Assembly (NCBI RefSeq): GCF_020639365.1
Contig: NZ_JAINUL010000001.1
Location: 8,450,546 to 8,514,545, forward strand
Origin: Streptomyces flavotricini
Lineage (GTDB): Bacteria; Actinomycetota; Actinomycetes; Streptomycetales; Streptomycetaceae
Reading direction: 5' to 3'
Length of the DNA: 64,000 bases
In this document: piece by piece, positions 42,285-51,259 of the stretch
Position numbering within the stretch: position 1 is the first letter of the stretch
Layout: each line of letters begins with the position of its first letter
Position numbers and translations under genes: made by a program
Notes under the pieces: generated by a model
What the model saw: only the letters and a program-made list of their open reading frames with translations
Database searches by the model: none
Told to the model about the DNA's origin: nothing

Positions 42285-42936
42285 CCGACGTGTGCCCAGC
42301 ACGAGGCGGACCTGTGGGCTCCGCCGGACGGCGCCAACAGGGCCCAGGGCGCTCCTCCTCTGAGCCGCGACCGTGAGCTCCGGCAGGGCATGGTGTCCGT
42401 GGCCGCTCAAGGACGTGGGGACTCATGCCCGGACTGCCTGCCATCGGAGCAGCTGCACGGGCGTGATTCCCATCCTCGCTGTGGACGGGCGGTGCGACAG
42501 CGCCGACGGGCCACTGGTGGGGCGCTCGCCCCACCGGATGGCCGTCTCGCTGCGGCTGCTGATGCGGATGCGCTCGCGGCGTCGGGCGGCCACCCATCGG
42601 GGTTGGCAGGCCTGAGAGTTGCGCCGGCGCAGGCGGGCGGGCAAGGCCTGCACGGACGCTTTGGCTGAGGTGGTGGGGACGGGCGGGGAACTGCCGCAAC
42701 GGTCCTTCCCGGCCGGCCTGTGGACCCGGACCGACCGCCCCACCGCGCCCCTCGCCGCGGTGGCTCCCGTCTTTTCCACCCGGTACGACAAGCAACGCAC
42801 CGACCACTGCGGTCGCAGCACACCAGGAGCCCTCGTCGCGCAGCTGCGCGACGAGGGCTCCTGGTGTCAAGGGGCGACGGCGTCCGTCGGGGGACCGCAG
42901 CCGGGGCGTATCCGTCCTCGGTGAGGCTCGCGACGA
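42285..42936. other. No supported gene; contains a long perfect palindrome
   Basis: Long open frames exist on both strands but lack ribosome binding sites and recognisable domains. The notable element is the 48-bp palindrome at 42820-42867. The span separates the arc operon from the opposing stress-protein gene. Confidence 0.5.
42820..42867. repeat. 48-bp perfect palindrome with no spacer
   Basis: Bases 42820-42843 (beginning ACACCAGGAGCCCTCGTCGC) are exactly reverse-complementary to 42844-42867. It would form a 24-bp cruciform or RNA hairpin. It lies 70 bases beyond the stop of the minus-strand stress protein gene and 590 bases after the arc operon, so it may terminate that gene, or it may be an inverted-duplication scar. 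Confidence 0.9.
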
Positions 42937-43869
42937 TCAGAGATGAGGGACGACCGCCACGGGCGTCGTGGCGTGGTGCAGCACTGCGTGGGTGACCGGG
43001 CCGATGTGCGCTCCGACCGCCACCCGGCGTATGCGCCGTCCCACGACCATCAGCGAGGCTTCCTTCGACGCTTCCACAAGATGGCCCGCGGGCCGTCCCA
43101 CCAAGCACTGCTCCTTGACCTCGACCTGGGGGAACTTGCCGCGCCACGACCGCAGTACGTCGGTGAGCGCGCTTGCCTGGCGCAGTCCCAGCGCGACGCC
43201 GTGGCCGGGGTCGGCCGCCGCAGGGTCGTACCCTTCGACCACCGGTACGCTCCAGCCGTGCACGACCCGCAGGGTGGCCGCTCGGGCAGCGGCGGCTTCG
43301 AATGCGTACGCGAGCAGCTCGTCGCACGGCCTGGAGAGGTCGAGGCCGAGCACCACGTCGAGGCACTGCCCCTTGCGGTCCCCGTGGTCGGCCGTCCCGG
43401 GGAGCGGTTCACACTCGGCCCGTTCCCCGGCCCGTACGGCGACGACCGGACGCTCGGCGTGCGCGATGACAGGCAGGGACACCGATCCGGTCAGGAAGCC
43501 GGCCAGGCCACCCAGCCCTCGTGAACCCACGACCAGGACTTCCGCCTTCTCTGCGGCGGACAGCAACACCTCCGCGGGGCGGCCGTGCACCTGCTCGACG
43601 CTGATCTCCAGGCCGGGGTACGCCGCCCGCAGCCGGTCGGACGAGTCGTGGGTGACCTGCTCGGCGTAGTGCTGTGCGGCGGTCGCCCCCTCACAGGGCG
43701 TGGTGTCCAGGCCGGTGAACGGGGCGTGGGCGAAGGCCCGTGACCAGTCCTGCCAGACGTGCAAGAGGTGCAGGGGCAGACGGCGCATCTGTGCCTCGTG
43801 GGCGGCCCAGTCCGCGGCGGCCAGCGACTCGGCCGAGCCGTCCACAGCGGCGATAACGGTACGTGACAT
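42937..43869 (-). CDS. Universal stress protein, tandem UspA domains
   Basis: The 310-residue protein starts at ATG 43869 (AGGAATC upstream). The first domain opens TVIAAVDGSAESLAAADWAA and carries VLVVGSRGLGGLAGFLTGSV (G-2x-G-9x-G-S/T ATP loop). The second has VVLGLDLSRPCDELLAYAFE and LMVVGRRIRRVAVGAHIGPV. Tandem-domain proteins of this kind are the commonest members of mycobacterial and Streptomyces dormancy regulons. It lies 86 bases downstream of the hibernation factor on the same strand and may be co-transcribed with it. Confidence 0.95.
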   Translation of the reverse strand: MSRTVIAAVDGSAESLAAADWAAHEAQMRRLPLHLLHVWQDWSRAFAHAPFTGLDTTPCEGATAAQHYAEQVTHDSSDRLRAAYPGLEISVEQVHGRPAEVLLSAAEKAEVLVVGSRGLGGLAGFLTGSVSLPVIAHAERPVVAVRAGERAECEPLPGTADHGDRKGQCLDVVLGLDLSRPCDELLAYAFEAAAARAATLRVVHGWSVPVVEGYDPAAADPGHGVALGLRQASALTDVLRSWRGKFPQVEVKEQCLVGRPAGHLVEASKEASLMVVGRRIRRVAVGAHIGPVTHAVLHHATTPVAVVPHL

Positions 43870-43955
43870 GATTCCTCCAGGTGAGGGGTCTTCGGGTGGT
43901 TTGCGGCACTGGTCCGGAGACCGGCGGCCGGGCGCGCGGCGTCGCCCGGAACGTG

Positions 43956-44753
43956 TTACCGGGACGGAGTGATCAGCCCGTAGTGGCCGTCGTAGCGGTG
44001 GTAGAGGACGCAGCCCCGGCCGGTGGCCGTGTCGTTGAAGAAGACAAAGGGCAGCCCGGTGAGGTGCAACCGTGAAACGGCCTCGGTCACACTGCTCGTC
44101 GGCACGGGAACCGTGCTCACGCCGAGCAGACCGTCGACCTCCCGTTCCTGACCCAGAGGTCCCAGCGAAGCCATGCGATGCCGCCCGGTACGGACGTCGC
44201 GGTAGACGACGCTGTCGCGCCCGGAGGCCAGGTCCGTGAAGAGCCAGAAGTCGTGGTCCATGGCTTCCAGGTCGATCACGGCGTCCTCAGGCGTCTGGTG
44301 GACCAGGCTGAAGGACTTGTGCCGCACGATCCGGCGCTCTTCGGCGGGAACGTGATGCCGGTGCGGACGGTGGTCGTGCCCAGCGCCGTTGCGCGATGTC
44401 CGGCTGGGCGTGCCGTTGCGGTGGGGGCCGCCCGCCGCATACCGCCGTGGCCGCGTGAGCCGGGCGGCCAGGCGCTCCTGCAGGAGGTCGACCGCTTCGA
44501 ACATGCTGTTCGCGGCCACGTGGGCGCGAACCATCCGGCCGTTGACGTCCACCACGGCCTGAGCCGTGGCCGGGCGGTTTGCCGAAGTGTTGACGGCTTG
44601 CGTGAGCTTCACCCGCACGGTCAGCACGGGTCCGCGCACGTGGCCGATCACCGCGAGCATCTTTCCCTGGGCGTACACGTCCGCGCCATCGGGCACCTGC
44701 CCTCGGTTGCGGACCTGAACGTCGGCTGTCCGGCTGGTCTTGAGACCGCTCAT
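43956..44753 (-). CDS. hpf: Hibernation-promoting factor-like protein with duplicated C-terminal domain
   Basis: The 265-residue protein starts at ATG 44753. Residues 20-105 form a ribosome-binding S30AE/HPF-type region (VLTVRVKLTQAVNTSANRPA, TAQAVVDVNGRMVRAHVAAN, MFEAVDLLQERLAARL). A basic His-rich linker follows. The C-terminal dimerisation module appears twice: RIVRHKSFSLVHQTPEDAVI with LEAMDHDFWLFTDLASGRDS, and SSVTEAVSRLHLTGLPFVFF with VLYHRYDGHYGLI. This resembles long HPF and the mycobacterial dormancy protein Rv0079. It should stall and protect ribosomes when energy is low. Confidence 0.85.
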   Translation of the reverse strand: MSGLKTSRTADVQVRNRGQVPDGADVYAQGKMLAVIGHVRGPVLTVRVKLTQAVNTSANRPATAQAVVDVNGRMVRAHVAANSMFEAVDLLQERLAARLTRPRRYAAGGPHRNGTPSRTSRNGAGHDHRPHRHHVPAEERRIVRHKSFSLVHQTPEDAVIDLEAMDHDFWLFTDLASGRDSVVYRDVRTGRHRMASLGPLGQEREVDGLLGVSTVPVPTSSVTEAVSRLHLTGLPFVFFNDTATGRGCVLYHRYDGHYGLITPSR

Positions 44754-45065
44754 GAGAACTCCTCCTCGATCCCTTCCAGCCTGTCTGCCGGCGGCCGCTC
44801 CCGGGCAGAGCCGTCCGGACCCCGCCACGGCGCCACTGGTACCGACACCACCCGAGAAACCGGGACTTCCGGCCGGCCGGGCAAAGCCGTTCGGCCTACA
44901 GACCCAGAGACGGGTAAGTCGACGAGCCCCGGCCTGATATCGCGTGACGTGCCGGACCGACAGCACGGCTCGGGTCGGCGGCTCCGGGTCGCCGCGACCG
45001 GCCGCGGTGACTGCGGCCGCCAACCGACGGAAGAGCCCGTGGTGTCCCGGTGTCCCGCCCTGTTG
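44754..45065. promoter_or_regulatory. Promoter region of the hibernation factor with a DosR-like half box
   Basis: GGGAC-TTCC-GGCCG (44862-44875) matches 13 of 14 positions of the island's box, and AAGCC-GTTC-GGCCT lies 10 bases further (44885-44898). No gene is seen in this 312-base gap. Confidence 0.45.
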
Positions 45066-45752
45066 TCAGGGATCGCTTTCGCGGCCGGTTGTCAGCCGGT
45101 TCACCACACCCACCACACCGTCCACGCGCCACGTGACCCTGATCAACGCCGTTGTATCGAGGGCAGGTTCGGATGATCCCACCATGGTGACCATCCCGTC
45201 ACGAACGTCGATGCGGAGCCCGTCGATGCGATGGGCGGCTGGCGCCCGGCCGGAGACGGCATCGGCGACGTCCGCGAGGATCTCCTCGTCCGTCCTCAGG
45301 AAGACGCGCAGCAGATCACGTCGCGTGGTGATGCCGATCAGACGATCCTCCTCGTCCACCACCGGCAACCGGTCGACGCGGCGACGTTCCATGATGCGCG
45401 CGGCGTCGGCGACGCGCTGTTCGGGATGCACGGTTACAGCCGGGCTGGTCATCAGCTCGCCTGCCGCCAGTGCGGGTCCCGCGACGGAGTGGGCGTCGGC
45501 CGGTCGCCGTGGTGTGCGTGCCATCCGATGCCGCCCGGAGTCGTGCCGGCCGGGACAGCCCTGTTGCCTGGCAAGGTCTTTCCGTGAGACGACGCCCATG
45601 ACCTTGTCGTCGTCATCCACCACCGGCAGCCCGCCGATCCGATGGGCGATGAGCATGCGAGCCAGTTCTTCGAAGGGGGTGTCCGGGCGGGCCTGGATCA
45701 CCTCGCTGGTCATGACTTGGCCCACCGTCCGTTCTTCGACCACGGTGCTCAT
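45066..45752 (-). CDS. CBS-CBS-BON domain protein
   Basis: ATG 45752 (GTG 45758 is possible) gives 228 residues. CBS1 is VGQVMTSEVIQARPDTPFEE to GLPVVDDDDKVMGVVSRKDL. CBS2 is LMTSPAVTVHPEQRVADAAR to RLPVVDEEDRLIGITTRRDL. A BON domain follows (RIDVRDGMVTMVGSSEPALD). CBS pairs bind adenylates, and BON domains contact membranes or surfaces. The first half resembles mycobacterial hypoxic response protein 1. It is divergent from the GAPDH gene, sharing a promoter region with two DosR-like boxes. Confidence 0.92.
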   Translation of the reverse strand: MSTVVEERTVGQVMTSEVIQARPDTPFEELARMLIAHRIGGLPVVDDDDKVMGVVSRKDLARQQGCPGRHDSGRHRMARTPRRPADAHSVAGPALAAGELMTSPAVTVHPEQRVADAARIMERRRVDRLPVVDEEDRLIGITTRRDLLRVFLRTDEEILADVADAVSGRAPAAHRIDGLRIDVRDGMVTMVGSSEPALDTTALIRVTWRVDGVVGVVNRLTTGRESDP

Positions 45753-45939
45753 CTCCACTCGTCTCGCAGGTTTCCGGATACCGCCGATGGCGCCCCGACC
45801 TCTGACTGCCCGCCGACCGCTGTGCTCAGCGCGCCGGGGGCCGGGAAGCCCCGGGTTCGTCTGCTCCTCGTGCTTGCCGTTGCTTCCAGAGTGGGGCGGA
45901 GGACGGCCGGGGGACAGAACCGATCAGGACCCGCACGCC

Positions 45940-46003
45940 GGGCCGTTCGGCCCGTGACAGGCCGGGCCGGGCGGGGCCCGCCGGGGAGAGGGCCCAACGG
46001 CCC
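45940..46003. promoter_or_regulatory. Two DosR-like boxes between CBS-BON and GAPDH genes
   Basis: GGGCC-GTTC-GGCCC (45940-45953) and GGGCC-CAAC-GGCCC (45990-46003) are two good matches in the divergent promoter region. Their centres are 50 bases apart, about five helical turns. Confidence 0.6.
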
Positions 46004-46096
46004 TGGCGTGCAGCCCGTTCGCCCCCTGCCCGCGGCGCGACATGCCCCCCAGGCTGGCACCACTCGCATCGGCACCCAAGGGAAGGGGCGGCGGAG

Positions 46097-47125
46097 ATGA
46101 CCGTGCGCATCGGAATCAACGGCTTCGGACGCATCGGCCGGAACTACCTGCGCTGCGTCATGGAACGCGCGGAGACGCGCAACGGCACCCCCATCGAGGT
46201 GGTGGCCGTCAACGACCTCACCTCCCCGGCTGCGCTGGCCCATCTGCTCACCTACGACTCCACCCACGGCCGACTCCACCGCACCGTTGATCACGACGGC
46301 GAATCCATCACGGTGGACGGTCACCGCATCGCGGTCACGTCCCGGCGCGACCCCGCCGACCTCGGGTGGGACGCGCTCGGCGTGGACGTCGTCATCGAGG
46401 CCACCGGCCGCTTCCGCACCAAGGAGGAAGCGGGCCGGCACCTGACGGCAGGAGCACGCAAGGTGCTGCTGTCCGTCCCCGGCAAGGACGTCGACGCCAC
46501 CATCGTCATGGGCGTCAACGAGTCCGCGTACGACCCGCGCGTCGACCACGTGATCTCCAACGCGTCCTGCACCACCAACTGCGTGGCCCCCATGATGAAG
46601 GTCCTCAGCGAGCGCTTCGGCATCGTCAAGGGACTGATGACCACCATCCACGGCTACACCAACGACCAGGTCGTGCTCGACGGCCCGCACAAGGACCTGC
46701 GCCGCGGCCGCACGGCCGCAGTGAACATCATCCCGACCAGCACCGGCGCCGCCCGCGCCGTCGGCCTGGTGCTCCCGGAACTCACGGGCACCCTGGACGG
46801 CATCGCCGTGCGCGTGCCGGTCGAGGACGGCTCGCTGACCGACCTCAGCCTGGTGCTGGCACGGCAGGTGTCCGCACAGGACGTCAACGACGCGTTCCGG
46901 GAGGCTGCCGAGGGACCGCTGAAGGGCGTCCTGAGGGTGAGTGATGCCCCTATCGTCTCGCGCGACATCGTCGGCGACCCCGCCTCGTGCATCGTGGACG
47001 CCCCGCTGACGCAGGCCAACGGCGACCTGGTCAAGGTCTTCGGCTGGTACGACAACGAGTGGGGCTACACCAACCGTCTCGTCGACCTGACCCAGTACGT
47101 CGCCACGCTGCTCGACGCCCGGTGA
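46097..47125 (+). CDS. gap: Glyceraldehyde-3-phosphate dehydrogenase, type I
   Basis: The 342-residue protein starts at ATG 46097 (AAGGGGCGGCGGAG upstream). It has the NAD-binding start VRIGINGFGRIGRNYLRCVM, the Asp of VVAVNDLTSPA, the active site SNASCTTNCVAP with catalytic Cys158, and the C-terminal WYDNEWGYTNRLVDL. Streptomyces usually carries a housekeeping copy in the gap-pgk-tpi cluster; this isolated copy among dormancy genes is probably a stress-specific paralogue that supports fermentative glycolysis upstream of PFL and AdhE. Confidence 0.95.
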   Translation: MTVRIGINGFGRIGRNYLRCVMERAETRNGTPIEVVAVNDLTSPAALAHLLTYDSTHGRLHRTVDHDGESITVDGHRIAVTSRRDPADLGWDALGVDVVIEATGRFRTKEEAGRHLTAGARKVLLSVPGKDVDATIVMGVNESAYDPRVDHVISNASCTTNCVAPMMKVLSERFGIVKGLMTTIHGYTNDQVVLDGPHKDLRRGRTAAVNIIPTSTGAARAVGLVLPELTGTLDGIAVRVPVEDGSLTDLSLVLARQVSAQDVNDAFREAAEGPLKGVLRVSDAPIVSRDIVGDPASCIVDAPLTQANGDLVKVFGWYDNEWGYTNRLVDLTQYVATLLDAR

Positions 47126-47209
47126 GCCAGCGGTAGCCCGGGCAGCGGACGCCGTAGAGGCACGGAAGGCCCGGTGGTGGCGCAAGCCTCTGCGCTGCCA
47201 CGGCGGCCG

Positions 47210-47244
47210 GAGACCATCGGCCCCCGTCGAGGGACCTTCGGGAC
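47210..47244. promoter_or_regulatory. DosR-like boxes upstream of adhE
   Basis: GAGAC-CATC-GGCCC (47210-47223) has one mismatch. GGGAC-CTTC-GGGAC (47231-47244) has a good left half and an imperfect right half. Both lie about 115-150 bases before the adhE start. Confidence 0.45.
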
Positions 47245-47357
47245 CTCAGCCGAGGACGCGTCCCGGGCAAGGCTGTAGGTGACAGGACGGAACGGGTGGC
47301 CACCCCGGTGGCCGGCCACGTGTGGCCACAGCGCCACCCACACCCAGGGAGCTTTTC

Positions 47358-50015
47358 ATGACACAGGCGACCAGCGACCCCCGCACCACCACCGACGGCA
47401 CCCCGTCGGACACGCTCATCGCCGTGAACCTCCTGGTCGACAACGCCTCCAAGGCGCTCGCCGACTTCGAGTCCTTCACGCAGGAGCAGGTCGACCACAT
47501 CGTCGCCAAGGCGTCGGTGGCCGCCCTGGATCAGCACACCGCCCTGGCCCGCTCGGCGGTGGAGGAGACCGGGCGGGGTGTCTTCGAGGACAAGGCGGCG
47601 AAGAACATGTTCGCCTGCGAGCACGTCACCCACAGCATGTCCCGGGCGCGGACGGTCGGCGTCATCGGCCGCGACGACATAGAGGGCATCATCGAGATCG
47701 CGGAACCCGTAGGTGTGCTCTGCGCGGTCACGCCCGTCACCAACCCGACGTCCACCACCATCTTCAAGGCGTTGCTGGCGCTGAAGACACGCAACCCCGT
47801 CGTATTCGCCTTCCACCCCTCCGCGCAGGCATGCAGCACCGAAGCCGCACGGATCGTGCGGGACGCCGCCGTCGCCGCCGGAGCGCCCGAGCACTGCGTG
47901 CAGTGGATCGAGGCTCCCTCCATCGAGGCCACGAGCCTCCTCATGCGACACCCAGGCGTCGCGCTGATCCTGGCGACCGGCGGCAACGCCATGGTCAAGG
48001 CCGCCTACTCGGCCGGCAAGCCCGCCGTCGGCGTCGGCGCCGGCAACGTGCCCGCCTACGTGCACCACAGCGCGGACCTGCGCCGGGCGGTCAACGACCT
48101 CGTCCTGTCCAAGTCCTTCGACAACGGCATGATCTGCGCGTCCGAGCAGGCGGTCATCCTGGACACCGACGTGTACGACGAGACGCTCGCCGAATTCCGG
48201 CGCCTGCACGCGTACGTCGCCACGGCCGAGGAGAAGCGGAAGCTGGAGACCTACCTCTTTCCGCCCGACCCGGCCGGCCGGCAGGGCCGCGTCAACCCGG
48301 CAGCCGTCGGACAGAGCCCCGACCGGATCGCCGAGCAGGCCGGGTTCACCGTACCCGCGGACACCTCGCTCATCCTGGCCGAGGCGAGCCACGTCGGGCC
48401 CGACGAGCCGCTGACGCGGGAGAAGCTCTGCCCCGTCCTCACCGTGCTGCGGGCAGCGTCCACCGAGGAGGGCTTCGATCTCGCGGCCGACATGGTCGAC
48501 TTCCACGGGCAAGGACACAGCGCGGTGATCCACACCGGGGACCCGGCCCTCGCCGAGCGCTACGGCCGTCGTATGAAGACCGTACGGATCATCGTCAACT
48601 CGCCGTCCTCGCAGGGAGCGATCGGCGGCATCTACAACCGTCTGGTTCCGTCCCTGACCCTGGGCTGCGGTTCCTGGGGCAGTACTTCGGTCTCGGACAA
48701 CGTCTCGGCCGTCCAGTTGCTCAACATCAAGCGCGTCACCACCCGGCAGAACAACATGCAGTGGTTCAAGGTGCCGCCGAAGATCTACTTCGAGCCCCAG
48801 GCCATCCGCTACCTCGCGGCGATGCCCGACGTCCACCGCGTCACCGTGGTCACCGACGCGACCATGACCCGGCTCGGTTACGTGGAGCGCGTCAGCCGTG
48901 TTCTGCAACAGCGGCAGCAGCCCGTGACCATCCAGGTCATCGACGACGTCGAGCCGGAGCCGAGCATCGACTCCGTACAGCGTGGCGCCGCCCTCATGCG
49001 CGACTTCCGGCCGGACACCATCATCGCCCTGGGTGGCGGATCCCCCATGGACGCGGCGAAGGTGATGTGGCTGCTGTACGAACAGCCGGACGTCGACTTC
49101 GCCGACATGCGGCAGAAGTTCTCCGACATCCGTAAGCGGGCCTTCCGCTTCCCCGTGCTCGGCAAGCAGGCCCGTCTCGTCTGCGTCCCCACCACCTCGG
49201 GAACAGGCGCCGAGGTCACCCCCTTCGCCGTGATCTCCGACCCGGCGACCGGCAAGAAGTACCCGCTGGCCGACTACGCCCTGACCCCCAGCGTCGCGAT
49301 CATCGATCCCGTCCTGACCAACGACCTGCCGGCGTCGCTCGCGGCCGACAGCGGCTTCGACGCCCTCACCCATGCCACCGAGGCGTACGTCTCCGTCTAT
49401 GCCAACGACTTCACCGACGGTCTGGCACTGCACGCCATCAGGCTGGTCTTCGACCACCTCGAGGCGGCGGTCACCGGCGAGGCGGCACGGCGGAGCGTGG
49501 CACGGGAGAAGATGCACAACGCGGGCACCATCGCCGGCATGGCCTTCGGCAACGCCTTCCTCGGCATCGTCCACGCGATGTCCCACACCCTGGGCGCCAC
49601 CTTCCACATCGCCCACGGGCGGACCAATGCAATCCTCCTGCCGCACGTGATCCGCTACAACGGCACCGTTCCCGGCAAGCTGACGGGATGGCCCAAGTAC
49701 GAGAGCTACCGCGCGCCCGAGAGGTTCCAGGACATTGCCCGTGCCCTGGGGCTCCCCGCTTCCACCCCCGCCGAGGGCGTGGCCTCGTACGCCGCCGCGG
49801 TGGAACGTCTGCGGGACGCCGTGGGCATCGAACCGTCCTTCCGTGCCCTGGGACTTGACGAGGCCGCCTTCATCGGCGCGCTGCCGCAGCAGGCACTGAA
49901 CGCTTATGAGGACCAGTGCGCCCCGGCCAACCCGCGCATGCCGATGCTGGACGACATGGAGGACATCATGCGCGCGGCCTACTATGCCGGGCCGGGGCCC
50001 CTTCCCTCCTTCTGA
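47358..50015 (+). CDS. adhE: Bifunctional acetaldehyde-CoA/alcohol dehydrogenase
   Basis: The 885-residue protein starts at ATG 47358 behind AGGGAGC. The N-terminal half is a CoA-acylating aldehyde dehydrogenase (AVTPVTNPTSTTIFKALLAL; VGVGAGNVPAYVHHSADLRR; catalytic Cys260 in NGMICASEQ). The C-terminal half is an iron-type alcohol dehydrogenase (ALGGGSPMDAAKVMWLLYE; VPTTSGTGAEVTPFAVIS; iron ligands in DSGFDALTHATEAYVS and GIVHAMSHTLGATFHIAHG). It converts acetyl-CoA to ethanol, reoxidising two NADH, and normally assembles into spirosomes. Its presence with PFL in an aerobic actinomycete is notable. Confidence 0.97.
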   Translation: MTQATSDPRTTTDGTPSDTLIAVNLLVDNASKALADFESFTQEQVDHIVAKASVAALDQHTALARSAVEETGRGVFEDKAAKNMFACEHVTHSMSRARTVGVIGRDDIEGIIEIAEPVGVLCAVTPVTNPTSTTIFKALLALKTRNPVVFAFHPSAQACSTEAARIVRDAAVAAGAPEHCVQWIEAPSIEATSLLMRHPGVALILATGGNAMVKAAYSAGKPAVGVGAGNVPAYVHHSADLRRAVNDLVLSKSFDNGMICASEQAVILDTDVYDETLAEFRRLHAYVATAEEKRKLETYLFPPDPAGRQGRVNPAAVGQSPDRIAEQAGFTVPADTSLILAEASHVGPDEPLTREKLCPVLTVLRAASTEEGFDLAADMVDFHGQGHSAVIHTGDPALAERYGRRMKTVRIIVNSPSSQGAIGGIYNRLVPSLTLGCGSWGSTSVSDNVSAVQLLNIKRVTTRQNNMQWFKVPPKIYFEPQAIRYLAAMPDVHRVTVVTDATMTRLGYVERVSRVLQQRQQPVTIQVIDDVEPEPSIDSVQRGAALMRDFRPDTIIALGGGSPMDAAKVMWLLYEQPDVDFADMRQKFSDIRKRAFRFPVLGKQARLVCVPTTSGTGAEVTPFAVISDPATGKKYPLADYALTPSVAIIDPVLTNDLPASLAADSGFDALTHATEAYVSVYANDFTDGLALHAIRLVFDHLEAAVTGEAARRSVAREKMHNAGTIAGMAFGNAFLGIVHAMSHTLGATFHIAHGRTNAILLPHVIRYNGTVPGKLTGWPKYESYRAPERFQDIARALGLPASTPAEGVASYAAAVERLRDAVGIEPSFRALGLDEAAFIGALPQQALNAYEDQCAPANPRMPMLDDMEDIMRAAYYAGPGPLPSF

Positions 50016-50109
50016 CTGCGCGTAGGGCGGCGGCCGCTCTGCGGGCGGGCCGCCGAGACCGTGTGGGACCGGGGTCCAGGGCAGCCATCTGGGGCGCGGC
50101 CGCGTATGA

Positions 50110-50123
50110 GGGCCATCCGGCCC
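50110..50123. promoter_or_regulatory. DosR-like box upstream of the response regulator
   Basis: GGGCC-ATCC-GGCCC is a perfect palindromic match to GGGNC-N4-GNCCC, 80 bases before the regulator start at 50203. It suggests autoregulation. Confidence 0.6.
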
Positions 50124-50202
50124 TGGCCGGAGGTCCCGCTCGCACGGCACGATGCAGTGGATCCGCCGGCGGGCGGAAGACTCGGCGAACTCGGAGTGTG
50201 CG

Positions 50203-50913
50203 ATGACGGACAGCAGCGGCGGCCTCACCGGGAAGGAACCGGTCAGGGTTTTCCTCCTCGACGATCACGAGGTCGTGCGCCGCGGTGTGCACGATCTGTT
50301 GGATGCCGAGCCGGACCTGACCGTGGTAGGGGAGGCTGGCACGGTCGAGCAGGCGCTCGTCCGTGTGCCCGCGCTGCGCCCGCAGGTCGCCGTCCTGGAT
50401 GTGCGCCTGCCGGACGGGGACGGCGTGAGTGTCTGCCGGGAGCTGCGCTCCCGAATGCCCGACCTCGCCTGCCTGATGCTGACGTCCTTCGACGACGAGG
50501 AGGCGCTGCTCGACGCGATCATGGCCGGCGCGTCCGGATACGTGCTCAAGCAGATCACCGGAACCGACCTGGTGAACGCCGTGCGGACGGTCGCCTCCGG
50601 CCAGTCCATGCTGGACCCCGGCGCTACGGCGCGGGTGATGGCCCGGCTGCGCGGCGGACCTCCGCAGGAGGAGCTTCCACAGGGTCTGCCCGGCCTGACG
50701 GAGCGCGAGCGTGAGATCCTCGCCCTTGTCGGGGAAGGGCTGACCAATCGTGAGATCGGTCAGCGGCTCTACCTGGCGGAGAAGACGGTCAAGAACAACA
50801 TCTCCCGGCTACTCGCCAAACTGGGCGTCGAACGGCGGGTGCAGGCCGCCGTCATCGCCACGCAGGCTCTGGCGGCTCAGGGAGACCAGAGCGGGCGGCT
50901 CGGCAGGGTGTGA
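50203..50913 (+). CDS. NarL/DevR-type response regulator (DosR/OsdR-like)
   Basis: ATG 50203 with GGAG seven bases upstream gives 236 residues. The receiver domain runs from RVFLLDDHEVVRRGVHDLLD, with phospho-acceptor Asp in QVAVLDVRLPDGDGVSVCRE, to conserved Thr and Lys (LMLTSFDD; GYVLKQITG). The LuxR helix-turn-helix is LTEREREILALVGEGLTNRE and LYLAEKTVKNNISRLLAKLG. The overall layout and the KTVKNNISRLL recognition helix match mycobacterial DevR/DosR (KTVKNYVSRLL) and Streptomyces OsdR. It is the likely regulator of the GGGNC-N4-GNCCC boxes and partner of the kinase at 34854. Confidence 0.95.
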   Translation: MTDSSGGLTGKEPVRVFLLDDHEVVRRGVHDLLDAEPDLTVVGEAGTVEQALVRVPALRPQVAVLDVRLPDGDGVSVCRELRSRMPDLACLMLTSFDDEEALLDAIMAGASGYVLKQITGTDLVNAVRTVASGQSMLDPGATARVMARLRGGPPQEELPQGLPGLTEREREILALVGEGLTNREIGQRLYLAEKTVKNNISRLLAKLGVERRVQAAVIATQALAAQGDQSGRLGRV

Positions 50914-50963
50914 CGGCTGTGCCGGGATCTGAGCGCAGGTTCACGCGTCCGCGAAACGGCTGA

Positions 50964-51006
50964 GCGGCCCGGCCCGGCGTCCTTCTCGGACGTCGGGCCG
51001 GGCCGC
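50964..51006 (+). terminator. Terminator after the response regulator
   Basis: A 19-bp stem (50964-50982 with 50988-51006, one G/T wobble) closes a five-base loop; it starts 51 bases after the stop codon and separates the regulator from the next stress-protein gene. Confidence 0.8.
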
Positions 51007-51152
51007 TTCCGCATGTCTGCCGGAGAGGCCGGCCGGGGCCGTCCTCGAAGCGGGGCGGGACCGTCAGGCGTGCGGCACGACAGCTACGGGGCAGCGGGCG
51101 TGGTGCCAGAACGGCATGGGCGACCGACCGCCCGGCGGTGTGCGGTCGTGTG

Positions 51153-51187
51153 GGGCCTACAGGACCCGCAGCAGGGACCTGTGGCCC
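51153..51187. promoter_or_regulatory. Two DosR-like boxes upstream of the stress protein/PPDK pair
   Basis: GGGCC-TACAG-GACCC (51153-51167, five-base spacer) and GGGAC-CTGT-GGCCC (51174-51187) lie 75-105 bases before the start at 51260. Confidence 0.55.
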
Positions 51188-51259
51188 CTCGGCGGGCGGG
51201 TCTTGGGCAGGCCACTGTGGAGATGCAAGGCCCTTCCCCGTTCTCCCGAGGAGCCGTTC

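Noticed and set aside
42235..42930. Opposing frames around the 48-bp palindrome as genes
   Set aside because: The similar peptide on both strands (PGALVAQLRDEGSW) is a trivial result of the palindrome, and no start signal or domain supports either frame.
44178..45957. Plus-strand frames opposite HPF and the CBS-BON gene
   Set aside because: Both minus-strand genes have clear domains; the plus frames lack motifs and start signals.
47031..50228. A 1065-codon open frame on the minus strand opposite adhE
   Set aside because: It mirrors the codon bias of adhE, has Asp/Gly/Val/Arg-rich composition with no domain, and lacks a ribosome binding site. It is a GC-rich shadow frame.
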